Positions 23,066-36,200 of a stretch of DNA of 64,000 nucleotides are shown one piece after another. The stretch is from Melieria omissa (Eukaryota > Arthropoda > Insecta > Diptera > Ulidiidae), in contig OZ020268.1 in NCBI GenBank assembly GCA_963971225.1, forward strand, positions 37,788,848 to 37,852,847, given 5' to 3'. The notes under the pieces were generated by a model that made no database searches, was not told where the DNA came from, and saw only the letters and a list, made by a program, of their open reading frames with translations. A program made the position numbers and the translations under genes. Numbering within the stretch: position 1 is the first letter of the stretch; each line of letters begins with the position of its first letter.

Positions 23066-23851
23066 AAAGCGAATTTTGGCGAGTTTTCATAGGCCAAACG
23101 AAGTGAGAACTTTGTGAGAGTAGTGAAATCAGGAATATTTAAACGAAAATACTTATAAATATTTAGACAATGAATTCTTTGAATGAGCTGTGTTGTTTTA
23201 CCCTTTCCGGACAACTGGTCCCTAGTATTTAATACCTCATAAAATAGATATTGAGATCTTATGACCCATGCCATATTCCCGGATGAAAGTATGTAGAATT
23301 TGTGAATATTCAACATAAGTTTCTAGCCCCAACTTCAAACCCATCAAAAGTATTTTGGTTTTTAAAATTAAACTCCGTCACGAAAGGGTTCAAGTTGCTG
23401 TTTGGTCAGCAATAGGCTTGGGTCTCAAATTGGCGCATTGTGATATCACAAGCAAGAGGAAGTGTTCCTATATGAATCCTTGCCAAACTCTCATAGTGAG
23501 TGAGCGAATGTCAAGAAGGGTCGACTCAGAGCTTTTTATCTCCATGTAAAGAAAGCGTTGACTTATAATGTCCTCTTCTTCTTTTGGCCAACTGGGACAG
23601 TTCTCAACTACTATGAATTCATTAAATTAAAAATACATAAAATATTTAATGCAATAAATAAATTACATAAATTTTTAACCATTTTTATGCTTTCATATAA
23701 TTTTTTTTTTATAAGGAGGTTTAAAAAGTAAAACATTAATGCATTAATATCTAAAAATAGCATATTACATAAATAGATAAAAATCCCTGAAAAGGTATTT
23801 AACACTCAAAAGACCATTGCGATAATTTTGACGATTTTTCATTTTAAAAAA
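23066..23851. other. Intergenic sequence, no gene seen
   Basis: No recognised protein or element ends. Confidence 0.4.
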
Positions 23852-24741
23852 CAGTGGACGCCCAATATAACAAACTTCCCATTTAACGAACTCTCGATTT
23901 AACGTACGGCCAAATTTTTTCCATTACTGGTTCTATATTACGAACAAAAGTGAAATTTGCCATTCGATATAACGAATATTTTTGCTGCTTTTCACCCTTC
24001 GAATTGTTTTTATTCACATTCTTTACAATAACAATGAATATTTAGTTTCGCCAAGTGAACGGTACCTCAATTGTTTTTGTTCTTGTTACTTTAAAACTTT
24101 CAAATTTACATCAAGTTACCAACATTTTCAAATTCTGTTTGTATGCATTGCTGATCATTTTCACAGGATTTGTTTTCCATTCCGTCGGCATTTTTCTTTT
24201 AAAAATTAAAATTTCAACAATCAATCAAGAAAAATTTCCATAAAGAAAAGTTTACTTTACATCGAAGACTTTTTCACTGTACACACATAGCTGTATTTGT
24301 ATTTTGAAAATGCTCCAATAAAACAAGATATTTGTTTAACCTTTTGTCTGTCCTTTGCTCCAAATTGCGATCGCTGTCCTTTGGGGTCAGGATGACGCCA
24401 ATCAAACGGTTATATAATTTACTGACAAAACATGAAGAAATGTTACACATAAATCACAAAAGAAAAGAGGAAAGCTCCGAAAAATGTTTTTTCTCGATTT
24501 GTTATTGGGTGGTAAGCGCGATTAACACAAAATAACACAAGTAGACGACCGCTCAACCGTTTTTTAATTCCGCCTGGGGTCAAAGAGACCCAAAGGGACA
24601 AGCCGAATGTTAAAAACTGAATATGTGAGACTTGTTTCTTTAAAAATGATAGTTAAAAAAAAAATTTCGTTCGATTTAACGAATTTTTCGATTAATAAAT
24701 TGGGGTTACAACATAAGATTCGTTATATTGGACGTCCATTT
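23852..24741 (+). mobile_element. pogo/Tigger-like DNA transposon relic
   Basis: The left end reads CAGTGGACGCCCAATATAAC and the right end is the inverse of AATGGACGTCCAATATAAC, a pattern typical of pogo/Tigger-type Tc1-mariner relatives. Phrases such as TTTAACGAA and GATATAACGAA recur near both ends. No transposase is readable. A 270-bp TTAA element is nested inside it (24,340-24,609). The TA duplication is not clear. Confidence 0.65.
24336..24613 (+). mobile_element. TTAA-flanked MITE nested in the pogo-like relic
   Basis: The body is 24340-24609, flanked by TTAA at 24336-24339 and 24610-24613. The termini are imperfect inverted repeats: CCTTTTGTCTGTCC at the left against CATTCGGCTTGTCCC read from the right. 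The phrases TTTGGGGTCAGGATGACGCC and GGGGTCAAAGAGACCC suggest inner hairpins. Confidence 0.55.
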
Positions 24742-25732
24742 ATTTGTATTTTCTTTAGTATTTCTATCAACTTTTGCTTCGATGACTTTTATTTTCTTAT
24801 CGGGTTCTACAATTAGGGTTCTGCAATCACAATTACCCAAATCCGATGTGTACTTTTCGAAATATCAGTGGACTTGGTGGTCTTTCTAGTGTCAAAGAGT
24901 CATCTGCAAGACATCTCAATATGTACAAAAAAATGTTTGCTAACCCACTCTTCCTCATCAGCATCGCTGCCTGAAATGCCAACCACGCCTGCGCGCCAGC
25001 TTTTTTAGTTCTTGGCCACTGTTTTTAGCTCTTCCTTTACTTTACCCGAGTTGGCCAGTCTGACCTTGTCCAGGTCTCGCGAGGCCTACCGGACTGTCTA
25101 TTTTTGCTAGCTAGTGTACTCCACTTACGGTCCACTCCACGGTCAAATAAGTGCTGTCAAGTAAATTTGAGCTACTTTTTCCCACTATTAATGTCAGTAT
25201 TTCAAAAAAGGAACGTTGCATATTTGTAAAATAGCAAAAAAGATTCGTTTTGATATTTACTTCCGAAATTACCGGCAATTTTACAGTTGGTTGCAGATGT
25301 GCAACTGTACCGTGTAAAGGGTTAATAGCGTTTTTAGCAATGCAGCCCTGTTTGCTGAGCATGTGGCCTAACCATTTCCATTACTGCAAACGAATTTATA
25401 TATTTAGTTTGTTATAAACTACATAAAACCAACTCTTACATAAATTAAACTTACATAAGCTAACCTAACCAAAATGAACCCAATCTTATTTTACACAATT
25501 TGTTGTCGGCAAATGGAAAAATTGTAACTTTTAGCATTAGCATTTATTAACAATTATTAGCAACCAATGTGGCAACACTGACTTGCCAGTCACAAAATGT
25601 TTTTGAAGTTGAGACTCTGCGCTGACAGCACCAGTCACAAAGTCATTTTACCACACGCTATGGTGAGTCAGCGACGTGTCAGCGCAAACAGATGACTGCT
25701 TGCGACACAAATTGTGATTATTTCTTCTCAAA
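24742..25732. other. Intergenic sequence and likely promoter of the Myb/SANT gene
   Basis: No gene seen. The 130 bp before ATG 25733 contain an upstream ATG at 25660 that opens an 11-codon frame ending in TGA. No TATA box is obvious. Confidence 0.4.
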
Positions 25733-26716
25733 ATGACTAACAGTAAGTAGTTTGCTGATTTTTACATTAATTTCAAATAAATAATTTTGCATTTTGTGTA
25801 GAGAGTTCGTTGCAGCGCTCGACAAAAGATCAAATCGAGGCCTATTTGGACTTTGTGAAGCAATATCCCGAACTGAAGCTGACCACCAAACTCGAGCCTG
25901 CAGACATGAAGCGCAACGATTTGCTCTGGACCGAGTTGACTGCGATACTCAATGCGCTCAAGGGGCCAAAACGTAGTCGCGAGAAATGGCGACAGGTGAG
26001 ACCCGCACATGACACATGATCCACTAATCTGCAAGTTGAATCTTTAGAGTTTGACACACTGGAGAAATCAAATACGTTCGCGAGCGCGCAAAGAGAAGGC
26101 CGCCAATGGCGGCATCGGTTGCCCAAAACGACTTGCACCACGACCTGAGGTTGAATCATTCGAAACTGAGTTGCGGAATATTGCATTGATTGTATGTGAA
26201 GTTTAACCCTTTCACGAGTATGGGTCAAAAGTGTTGCATATGCATTTTATGATCACTTTTCGATACTGAAAGTGTCCTCGTGAGTGAAAATTGCATGTGT
26301 GCCACTTGTGTTCCATTGCTCGGAAAAGGATCAGTGTAAAAATGCAGAGCTCACATCATACTCATATCTTATTGTTGTTGCAGCAAAACGAAATCGTTAA
26401 AATAGAGACTGTGTCAGACGACGAGCAACAGGGAGCAGTTATTTCCGAACCAATTAGTGATACAGAAATGCGATTGCCAACACTGGCCGCTGCCGAAACG
26501 CCACACGCCCACAGAACGCCTACGAAACTAACTAACGCAACGAAACGCCAAGAGATGCTCGAGATGTTGATTGGCATAATGCGCGATAACGAGGAGCGCG
26601 ACAAACGATTGCACGAGCAGACCATGAATTGTTTTCAAGCAGTTACGGACTCAATCAACAATTTGACGAACGCTGTCACTGCCTTAACAGAAGCCATCAT
26701 CAAGCGCCAGATTTAG
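25733..26716 (+). CDS. Zeste/Adf-1-type Myb/SANT-like DNA-binding protein, 226 residues, four exons
   Basis: Exons: 25733-25742, 25802-25995, 26048-26191, 26384-26716; introns of 59, 52 and 192 bp, all GT..AG and in frame. Exon 1 codes only MTN plus one base. Residues about 7-85 form a Myb/SANT-like domain of the regulatory-protein-zeste type: RSTKDQIEAYLDFVKQYPEL, then LLWTELTAILNALKGPKRSR, then KWRQSLTHWRNQIRSRARK, with the basic end likely serving DNA binding and nuclear entry. The middle is acidic and Pro-rich. The C-terminal about 60 residues (LEMLIGIMRDNEERDKRLHE onward) form a predicted coiled coil, probably for oligomerisation. Known role of the family: sequence-specific DNA binding; targets cannot be inferred. 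The small introns are in keeping with an expressed fly gene. It converges with Ac13E. Confidence 0.82.
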
Positions 26717-27586
26717 TATTAGTAAGTTTTTGTTTGTTTATACTTTTTTACTTATTTTAGTAAAACAGAATGACTGATATCTGAAAGCTTATATCTAAAC
26801 GTGATGATATCATGATATCTAAATAATTTTGTTTAGTTTACGATTGCTAAGTGTTCTCTAACGAATATTGCTTCAACCTGAAGAATTAATGCATCTTTTG
26901 TTGGAAATCAAATGAAATTGTTTAGACATTTAAATTGTTTAGACAGCTAAATAAAAATGTTTAGTTAAATAGAAATATTTATATGCGTAAAAATAAATTG
27001 ATTAAAAAATTACTTAACAATATTAAGATTCAAATTAGTGCTTCATATTCTGAGGTACAACTACGAGTTCTCAGTGCTAAAATAGAAAAAGGCAAAGTAT
27101 TCCTTTGGCAAAGTCTCGTCTGTAGAGACAAAGATTTATTACAAAGTATACATCGAATTAAAGCACGAAACTAGGCAATTTTGAAATGAATTCTGACTGC
27201 AGGAATTTAATAGATGGCTTCTATATTCTCAGTAAGTAAGGTCTACTAAATATTATGATTGCAATACTTGGACTAAGTTAAACCTCATTCGTGCTCTAAT
27301 TTTAACTGATGTGGTGATCTGACGGATAGCCTGGAACAAACTGAATTATTTTTATGGAGTTCTGGTTTTTCATTTATTAGACCTTTATTATTTATAAGAA
27401 AACATTTTTTACAATCGAATCTAAGGTTACAATTTGACGGTTGTTTGAAATTATGTGGTTTGTTTCAATTGGAACAAGTTTGAAATTTAAGAAGCAATGC
27501 ACCAAGTATTGTTTGGAGTTGATGTAGTAGTCTGATAGGTATACTGAGTTGAGATCCACCAGGTGTTTGGCTGGATTGGCTCTAGT
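26717..27586. other. Intergenic sequence, likely 3' UTR at its start
   Basis: AT-rich; a short 63-residue frame at 26983-27174 is not convincing. Nothing else recognised. Confidence 0.4.
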
Positions 27587-28129
27587 TTAACCCATTCCAG
27601 CCGGATGGGGTGAAATTTCACCCCCTAGAATGGTGATCCTTTTTTGGCCTCCCTGACTAAATGTGTTATGCGATTTGGCTGAAATTTTGTAGAATGAATT
27701 GGAATAGATGCAGGTTTATTTCGCTTTTAATAATTTTGAAGAATTGTGCCATTAAGTTATCCCGATCCGTGTTTAAAGTCGACTAACTTGTTTTTTGTAC
27801 CTTATTGAGAAAATTCTTAAAAATAGGAAATATTAGAAATTCCAGCAGTTTTTTCTGGAGTATGTTATTCATTGAACTGTATATCTTCTGTGAATTGTTG
27901 GTATTGCTTGTACAATCTACCTGTGTACAATGAATGATCTTCCAGAAAGGGGTGAAATTTCACCCATCCTGGTGCCGGACTGGTAAAATTTAACCCCCTC
28001 TATATCTCAGGGGCTATGTCAGGTAGATACCTGAATTTTTGTGTATAACTATTCTAAGCATCCCTTACCAACATATGCAAATTTAGACAAAATTCGCTGG
28101 CTAGAACTATATGCTGCTTAATGGGTTAA
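27587..28129 (+). mobile_element. TTAA-flanked MITE with subterminal palindromes (535 bp)
   Basis: The body is 27591-28125, flanked by TTAA at 27587-27590 and 28126-28129. The termini share CCCATT in inverted orientation. A perfect 18-bp palindrome GGGGTGAAATTTCACCCC lies at 27607-27624, and 17 bp of it recur at 27949-27965, with a weaker version near 27,983. No coding sequence. The TTAA flanks suggest mobilisation by a piggyBac-type transposase (inference). Confidence 0.75.
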
Positions 28130-28928
28130 GAGAAATCCGACTTTGAATTTTGCTCATTTCAGTCGGATTCGTCGCTTAACTCTTCGAATGTTCACATGCT
28201 AATTGGTCCTAAATCGTTCTGAATATCGCTTTACTGTCTTCAGCAAGTTTGTAGATATTTTAACGACCAACAAATTTGCTTGAGACACCAATACAAAAAA
28301 TACATTGAAACTGTGTTTTCGACAAAAATGTCCCAAAAATCCCACTTTTTCGTCGATTTATTGAAATTTTCCGTCTATGAATGCCCAACTGTAAGGAATA
28401 TCCCTTCAATATCTCAAGGAAAAAACTTCGCGACGAAAATTTTCGCTTGCACATTGAAAACATGCTTGATGCTTTCCACAATATCAATGTAAGAATAAAT
28501 TTCAAGCACAGTGTTATTAATCGAATTTTTATTTTTATAAATGTATGGTTCCTTCTGCGAATTGTCTAGGAATTCCTGCAAAATAGATTCATTCACTTTT
28601 TCTAAAAATACCATTTTCAACGTAACTATGAATCCTATCCCAGTGAAGTTCGATTGTTTTGTAATTAACTCGGTCACGCGAAACATGCACTAAAAAAATT
28701 TAGTGTTTCAATCATTTGTTATAATTAATCGCTCAAAAAGTGTGCAAAATTTAAAGGCATCTCTAAATTTCTAACCATTAAACGTTATACACCTCCAATC
28801 TTCCAATCTTGCAGCCTTTACAAATCCAACGTTTACATCTTCCGGCCAGTACACAGGATTTCATTTGGGCGGATCGAAAATTCAGTACAACTTTTGGGTT
28901 CGATTCCAGTGGAAACCATATTTTGCTG
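28130..28928. other. Intergenic sequence, no gene seen
   Basis: Only short frames without recognisable domains. Confidence 0.4.
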
Positions 28929-29030
28929 TTGAGATAATTAGGTTAGGTTAGGTTGCAGTGGCTGCCTCTGTATGAGACACACTTAGGCCTTTTAACGGGT
29001 CCGTTGTGATATCACAACTTGAGATAATTA
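28929..29030 (-). mobile_element. Very short 5'-truncated LINE copy with TAACC tail and 12-bp duplication
   Basis: The insert is 28941-29018. On the minus strand its 3' end reads GCAGCCACTGCAACCTAACC plus a further CTAACC unit. The 12-bp sequence TTGAGATAATTA flanks it exactly on both sides (28929-28940 and 29019-29030). A long duplication, a simple-repeat tail and extreme 5' truncation are what target-primed reverse transcription leaves behind. Confidence 0.8.
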
Positions 29031-31751
29031 AAATACTGTGAAATTTCTCACTGTGTATATTCCTTCTGTTCTCTTTAGAACTTACATTTATTTGTTCAAA
29101 TTTGACATAGTAAATTTGTTTCACTCGTGAAAATAAACTCGTCCTGTAAACACATGTGTATGTATATTGTTCCACTGCACAATCAATGCGTTTTCCAATA
29201 TTCGTACCAGCAATCTTTGTATTTAGGGGGCGGTTTAAACCCTCAAACCCCCTGTGTGCGTCACTGCTTCCAGTCTTTGCTTATAACTTATTCTCAAAAA
29301 GAAAAAGCACTCAATTAAGGAATTTATTTTTTAATAATCTAGGAGATCTATCCGATAAGACTAACATTTAGCCAATGGAATATTTACACAGTTTACTTAA
29401 GAGGCCGTCAGACTAAGCAAATAAAGTTCTTCCTAAAGGATTTTAAATTCAGAAAACCTGCACGTTTGTCTACCAAAGAATTACTATAAGAAAGCACCTT
29501 TCGACTTTGTTGAATGTACTTGCAAAAGCAGTGCATAGTTGCATAGTGCAACTGCACTTTCTTGAAAGCATGTTCATACCATTGAAAGATCTCATTCTAT
29601 ATAATAATGAATTATTGTGCCTTCACTTTGGCCTTTGATGACCGACAAAGTTTGCCACGGAGCAACCACTTTTCTACACACCAACTTCTCAATCCAATCT
29701 AATCGTGGACTTTTCGTTGGCATTCTTAGCAATCCGTAGTTGTCATCCAATTCCGTTTAGTTTACATCACACGATTTAGTGACTTCATAACAACCACTTG
29801 TGCATATAAATTGTGATTTCTTATTCCTCTACTTTACTTCAAAGCTGCTCGTCTTCCATCACTATCAAACCACAACTGAATAATGCAGTCATTGGAAAAT
29901 TTCCTCTGAAAAATTACATTTACATAAACCAATTATGAGTTGCCGACAGTGTCGTGGCCAGATGCGTGTTTATTACACAACCCTCGTGTCATAATCGCCG
30001 CATCACACAAACTGCAGTGGGCGTCAAGGCGAAATGTCAATGCTAATCGCTTTCAATTCCAGCGAACTGCGGACTGCTTCATGTTCCTCTTCTCCTACTT
30101 ACCGCTTTCAAGTGTTGGCTTTCAAGTCATGAAAAATAAAATGCGCGGCCTTTCGAGTGACATTTAGACATGAATTTCTGCTTTTTATTTTTCGTTATGT
30201 TTTCGTAATGTTTCTGCTTTCATGTTGATTTAAGTTTTTGTTGTAACACTTCTCTTGCATCTGCATGTAAATAGTACAATTCTAACAACATCTCGCACAC
30301 AATTCATTCGCCTAAATATACATAAATTACAAGTTAAACTAAAACTAAGGACTGAACAATTCGAAACGAATTTTAACATTTATCATCAAATACACACAGA
30401 TTTTACGATTTTGTGGTGATACAACAAAACAAACAAACAAATGTCAGTACAAAATTTAATGTGCAATAATGGTTGCATACTTTTAGGAAATCTGTACAAG
30501 TAATATCGAACTGTGTGCATAGTGCACACAAATGCATCAAAACCAGGCTTTAGGCGGATGCATGTGTGTGGACATTCTGTCGCTCTGTCTCTGTGTGTGT
30601 GTATGTGTGTGTTTATTGCATTATGCAGTAAAGTTAACAATTTGGCTACGCTCGTACTCATAGCATTCGTCTACAATCTAATTGCAATGGAATTAATAAT
30701 AATGATAATCATAATAGTTATGTTTGTATGCGTGTAGCAATGGTACAGTAATGTGAAAAACACACGCATGCAGTTATGTATATATAAAAATTTTTCAGCT
30801 TGCTAACAATAATTACTAATAATAATTTAAGGAGTGTTTTTTGTGTGTGTTTATGTGTGCGCGCGCGCGCTATTCGTACATAACAATGCGATTTTGCAAA
30901 TCGCTCTTTCGTTCGTTTCATGCGCGCCAAGACTGCATGGGCGGCGCTTGTGCTTTGTTCGCTTTGAGCCTGCAGCAACTTTTACAAAAATATACATAGA
31001 TACACTTTACAACTAATCATACAATAGTTGGCTTTTATAAATAGTCAATGAATAGAAAATACTCGATAGTTACACAATAGTGAATTGGAGGCTTAAATTA
31101 GTGGTTGATTTTGTTTTTTTTTTTGGTGATTTTTATTCACTTTTCATAGAAACGTACAAATATTTATGCGCTTTAGTACTTCATAGTAAAAACTTTATCA
31201 AAAAAAGCTGCTACAAAATGACTACTAATGGGAAAACTTGTAGAGCAGAAAATTTTATTACAATACAAAAGTCACAGTGGATGATAGAAGTGGGAAGGTG
31301 CGGTGAGAAACATTCAATGTTGCACAGATTGCGCAAATATTTAAATCAGACGTATTTAAATCGTTTTTCGCACAGTGTAAACTACATAAAAGACAACGCC
31401 TGAAAGTATGCCACATGCATGAGGCCATCAAAACTAATCTCATAATATGCCAGCAAACTGGTGAGTAAAACATTTCGCTTTGCGTTCCAACTTGCGCACT
31501 GACAACTTGACGACTACACTGTAACTTTGGCTATAAATTTCTATGCATATGTAAGTGTAACTTACAACACTATACAAAAATGTAATATTTGCATGAAATA
31601 CAAAAGTGTCGGTCCCTTAGTGTATCTAATGAATTTGCTATCTGAATGTTCATAGTGAGTATGATTGCTAAATAAAAAAAGTGCTCTGTTTGGGGCTGAT
31701 TTGTTAAGAAAAAATGCAAACTTTTGCGCCTATTTGCATTGAAATGCTACA
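29031..31751. other. Intergenic region between convergent genes
   Basis: Nothing coding recognised. A degraded GCGTCACTG-ended scrap near 29,265 resembles a MITE right end. GT/GC runs occur near 30,590 and 30,865. Parts of 30,200-31,100 could be distal 3' UTR of Ac13E (minus strand), but no poly(A) signal was fixed. Confidence 0.35.
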
Positions 31752-31929
31752 CTACACATCAGGCGCGGATCCAGAAAAATATTTCGGGAGGGGTTTTAAA
31801 AAGTAATTCTTTAATATTTATAAAATTCCTTTTAATTTGTAGGTAGTTTTATAGTCGATCCAAATATTTCGGGGGGGGCGGTTTCGACCCCCCAAAAAAC
31901 ACCCCCCTGGATCCGCCACTGCTACACAT
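31752..31929 (+). mobile_element. hAT-type MITE, 162 bp, perfect 8-bp duplication
   Basis: The body is 31760-31921. It starts CAGGCGCGGATCCAG and ends CTGGATCCGCCACTG, a 15-bp inverted repeat with two mismatches. The flanks are the perfect 8-bp duplication CTACACAT. A related copy in the same family is at 38,067-38,227. Confidence 0.92.
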
Positions 31930-33236
31930 GTCCGCAAAAGACACTTGTGCGACGAGTAAAACTTAATGGACTTTTGTGCGGCCCAGCGTTCAACTATGTT
32001 GCTGGAAATTAAGCCAAATTTCAATTCGATTCACAATGGCGTTGAACTATGTGTTTTCAAATATGTTCAATGAAAGAATTTTGCTACAAATTTGCTTTAT
32101 ATTCAGTACAACTATTGTCTACAACACATGTACGCGTACTATTTGTTGCTATGCACGTTGTTTGTATTAGTTGAAAAGAAGAGCTTGTGGTCACTTGCAG
32201 CTGCATCTGCTACACAAGAAGCTAAAACACATTCCATGGCCAGACATTTTGGCATGAAACAAAATAGCCCAAATATCAGCATGAAATCGGACAAATCGAT
32301 TGTTTTGGTTTTTTACATATTTTAAAAAATAACTTTTCATAGTTCAAATATCATTTGTGTTTGAAAATATTGATTGTTTCATAAATATTTTTGACTTTAT
32401 CATTTACGTATAATCCCTTGTTTTGTGTGTAACAAATATATTGTATGTGTATATATATATATATTTATATATGCATGTAGTTGATTTAAACTGCTATAAC
32501 TTTAACATTTAAAGCCACATTGAAATATGTTCTGCAATAGCTTTGCGTCTGTGCGCCCGCTCGTCTACCCGTTTAGTCACTGTTAGTTGCCTTCAAATCA
32601 TGTTTCCGCGTCTCAGCTGAGCTCACCTTGCTTTCATTCTCATTTCTCTGACCAAACGCAACTTTTTGCATCCTTTCACATTCGCTCCTCAATCGATCAC
32701 ACATTTTGCCATTCTTTCAAACTGTTCTTTTACCTTCCCCCATCACCGTCTCGCCTCCTACACAGCTAATATCACATGTTGCCTCAACAATATCCACAAT
32801 TATTGCCTCGTCCGCCCACTGCCACTAGCACTGCCACTGCCACACTCACATTTCCCTTAAATGCAGTTTTGAAACCATTCTGCTTCCCACTCATTTTCCC
32901 TTTATCCTCTACATACATACATATGTATGTATATGTTTGTGTATTTCTTTTTGCATTCAAAAAGTTGCTGATTGTTCTAAAGTGTTGAAAAATCCACCAA
33001 TTGGCTTCCTATCTTCGTGCGTCTGTCTTCGTGCGGGCGCTTGTGGCAAGCAGCTCTCTGTTCGCTTGGGCCAAATATTGCATGCAAACTTAATACTCAA
33101 AGCCTCTACACAGTAGTCCTGACTGTCCAGGTCAACAACATCACAGCACTTGAATTTCATAAAACGAAATTCGCTCCAACGAATTTCTCGCAGCGCAATT
33201 CATTGTCCAATCATTGCATTCGCGTTCGCAGTTCGT
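31930..33236 (-). other. Region just 3' of Ac13E, likely including its 3' UTR
   Basis: No genes seen. Contains a TA-rich run at about 32,450 and C/T-rich stretches at 32,600-33,000. A minus-strand AATAAA was not found close to the stop codon. Confidence 0.35.
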
Positions 33237-36200
33237 CTAGGTGCCTTCCTTGCTCAGCTGCTCTGCCGTTTCCATTACAGCCTCACCATTCGGTTCTTTG
33301 CCACTCTCTGCCGTCTTGTTCGCAGTCAACCCAATTCCATTGCCCACTTGTTCGCCGTTTCCCTCCTTCTCTCCAGCCTCAATCTTACACTTCGTAAACA
33401 GGTAAACTTCCATGTGATCTTTGCCCTTCACGTAGACACTGCCGCGTGGCTCGAACTCGTAGCGTTCCTCTAAGAAGGGCAGACAGTCCTTGCCCACCTG
33501 TATGCGATTGGGCACGCCCGTCGAGTCCATGCGTGACGCCACGTTCACCGCATCGCCCCAAATGTCGTAGTGCAGTTTGCTGGTGCCAATCACGCCCGCC
33601 GTCACATCGCCAATGTTGAGTCCAATGCGCAAAATCAAATTAAATTCCAGCAAGTCCTTGTTGAAGGCGTCGACCACGCCCTGCATGGCTATGGAGAACT
33701 CCATCAGTGCGTAGATGTGCTCGTTCTTCTGGCCGCGATGCGACGGATCCAGTCCGCTGGCTGCCATAAAAGTCGAACCAATCGTCTTAATCTTCTCCAC
33801 GCAACGAAATTCGGGCCGCGACAACAGCTCATCAAAGTCGCCTATGAGCTCGTTCAGCACGCGCAGGTACTCCTTGCCGCCCAGGTAGCTCTCGTCGTAC
33901 ATCTCGTTGAAGTTCACTATGGAGGCAAAGATGATGGCCACGTTGTGGTGGTTCTCCGAGTACTTGGCGGTGTTCTTCAGGTGCTCTGCCACGTGTTTCG
34001 GTATGATGTTGTGCAGCAGCATGTCCGCCTGGTTCTTCATGTTCTGCACGCGTATCTTGTCCTCGTTGGCCACCGCGTTGCCGTAGAACGTCAGCCTGTA
34101 GCCGATCTCGAATTCGCGATTCAAAAACCACACCAACACCAGTATGAGCAGCAGATCCAGATAGATCTCGACATGGTAGTCCTGAAACCATTTGATCTCC
34201 TCGATGAGGTAGTTGGCACCCTCGCTGGCCAGATACGGCAGCCGCGATGCATTCTGCGCCGCAGCTGCCGCTGCCTCCGCGGCATCGGTGCGATTCGAGT
34301 AGACCGTCAGCTGGCTGACCGCAATGCCCACGAAACAGAGCGCCGCCAGAAATGCCAAAATGTTGCGCATCCAACAGTTGAGCTGCGTAAAGTTGCAAAA
34401 GTGCACAATGCATACAAAGATCAGGAAACCGTAGTGGTATTCGAAGGCCTCCAGCAGGTTGAGATCCAGCAGCAGGAAGTTGGCAATGATCAGCATGACA
34501 GGCATGGCCATCAGTATGGCCAGGCAGATGTGCCACGGATACCAGCTGGAGATGGCCTCGAAGATGCGGTCCGCACACGACTCGGTGTTGTTGATCTTAG
34601 AGCGCGCCTGTGTGCCATGCCGCCGGCACATCTGCCGCGTGAACAGGAACAGCGCAAATATCTGTATCGCTGTGAAGACAGTGAAGAGTGAGACCCAGAA
34701 CCGGAAGCTGGGCGTCACCGTGTTCGGTGTCATCAGGAAGAGCGATACGGAGATGCAGAGGTAGACGGCAATGCCAATGAATATGTCAATGTAGGTGTTG
34801 TAGCGCGGTGTGGCCAGCGTGGGCGGTCCTTCGGTCTCGTTCTCAGTGCCGAAGCGGTGCGCCTTCGAGCGAAAGTCGCGCTCCATGTGGCGCGACTTGA
34901 AGTAGAGACTGAAGCGATGCAGCGGCGGCTTCACCAGGTAGCTGCGCTGCGACTTGGCGTTGTCGCGCACGCAGCGTATCAACTGCAGGTCGGACTGTTT
35001 GCGCAGCTGCTGCAGGCAGGCGGCCAGCGGATCGGCCACTTGAGGCGTGGGCTGCGGTATCGGTGGGAGGGGCACGTGCGGCAGATTGCTCACATCGCCA
35101 ATATTCGATATGCTCGACGTTGAGCTGGTGAAGTAGCCGGACACGCGGTGCGTGCTTATCGCCGATTGATTGAGTGCGTAGATCTGTTGCTGTATCGAGG
35201 AGCGGCGCGAGTTGCTCTTGATGCCGGAGTCCTTGCGCGACGTGGCCGAGGGACATATGCTGAGGCCGTCGGGCCAGATGCTCGAGTTGCGCGAGTGGGT
35301 GGGCTGATGATTGGCAGTTGCAGCCGTCAGCGCGGAGGCTGTCGTCGTTGCTGGTGGCATGGCGGCGCCAGCAATGAGTGGTTGAGCCGCCGGTGCGTCG
35401 GGCAGGCCCACTGTTAGTGTGGCAGCGCGCGGCCGTGCCACGGGCGACGTTTCCGACTTGCCGCTGCGGCCGCACTGCGAACGGTAGCTGCCGGAGCGGC
35501 CGAATGGCGAAATATCGCTGCGCGATTGACTGATGTAGGAACGTATATCGATGATGTCGTCGAACATGGAGTATTGGCCGGGCGAGTAGCAGCTGCCGTC
35601 GGGCGATTTGGCGCTGTTTTGATGCGAAATGCCCGTGGAAGTGGCTGCATGGTGCAGTGTTGGCTTCTGTGGTATTTCGAGTGTGTGCGTTGTGTGTGTT
35701 GTAACCGTGGGCCGCGTTGCCTCTATGACCACCGGCAGCTGCAGATAGCCGTTCGACTCGATGAAGGCGACCGTCTCGTCGGCATGTGTCGACGGCGCAC
35801 TGCCCGTTGTTGACTTGATGCCATAGTTGAGGTCGGTGGTGGTGGATTTTTCATTGTGCTTCGCTATATCTTCGATCTTCTTGAGGAAACGCGGCACCTT
35901 CCACACTTTCAACTTGATCTTTGGTCGTCCGCTGTCCTCGGTGGACGCCTTGACGGCGTTTCCGTTGGTGGCGCGGCAGCAGCCGTCGTCCACTTGTTCT
36001 TGCTCGTCCGAGTCCAGGCTGCCCGGCAGGCTTTTGGTGGTTATAATAATCTTTGGTCGTTCGCGCACCACAATCACCGACGGTACGCCCGTTGCCTCGG
36101 GATGGAGGACGCCGCGCTCGATGTCGCGCTCGCGGCTCTGCGACTTCTTGCGCAGCTTCATGCTCAGCGAAGTCAGTCGTGGGCGTATGGAAAGCACTGG

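Noticed and set aside
26203..26295. TTAACCCTTTCACGAG in a Myb-gene intron, considered as a piggyBac-type MITE
   Set aside because: The right-hand partner reads CTCGTGAGTGAAAATTG and lacks GGGTTAA, so no second TTAA border is present.
28890..28912. GGGTTCGATTCC, second tRNA-like B box
   Set aside because: No acceptor-stem pairing or anticodon arm around it.
29205..29276. GGGGGCGG..CCCCC and GCGTCACTG scrap resembling the CAGTGGCG MITE
   Set aside because: Left terminus and 8-bp duplication could not be found, so it is not called as an element.
33570..34764. Plus-strand open frames opposite the Ac13E last exon
   Set aside because: His/Val/Gln-rich shadows created by GC-rich third positions of the cyclase; low complexity and no recognised family.
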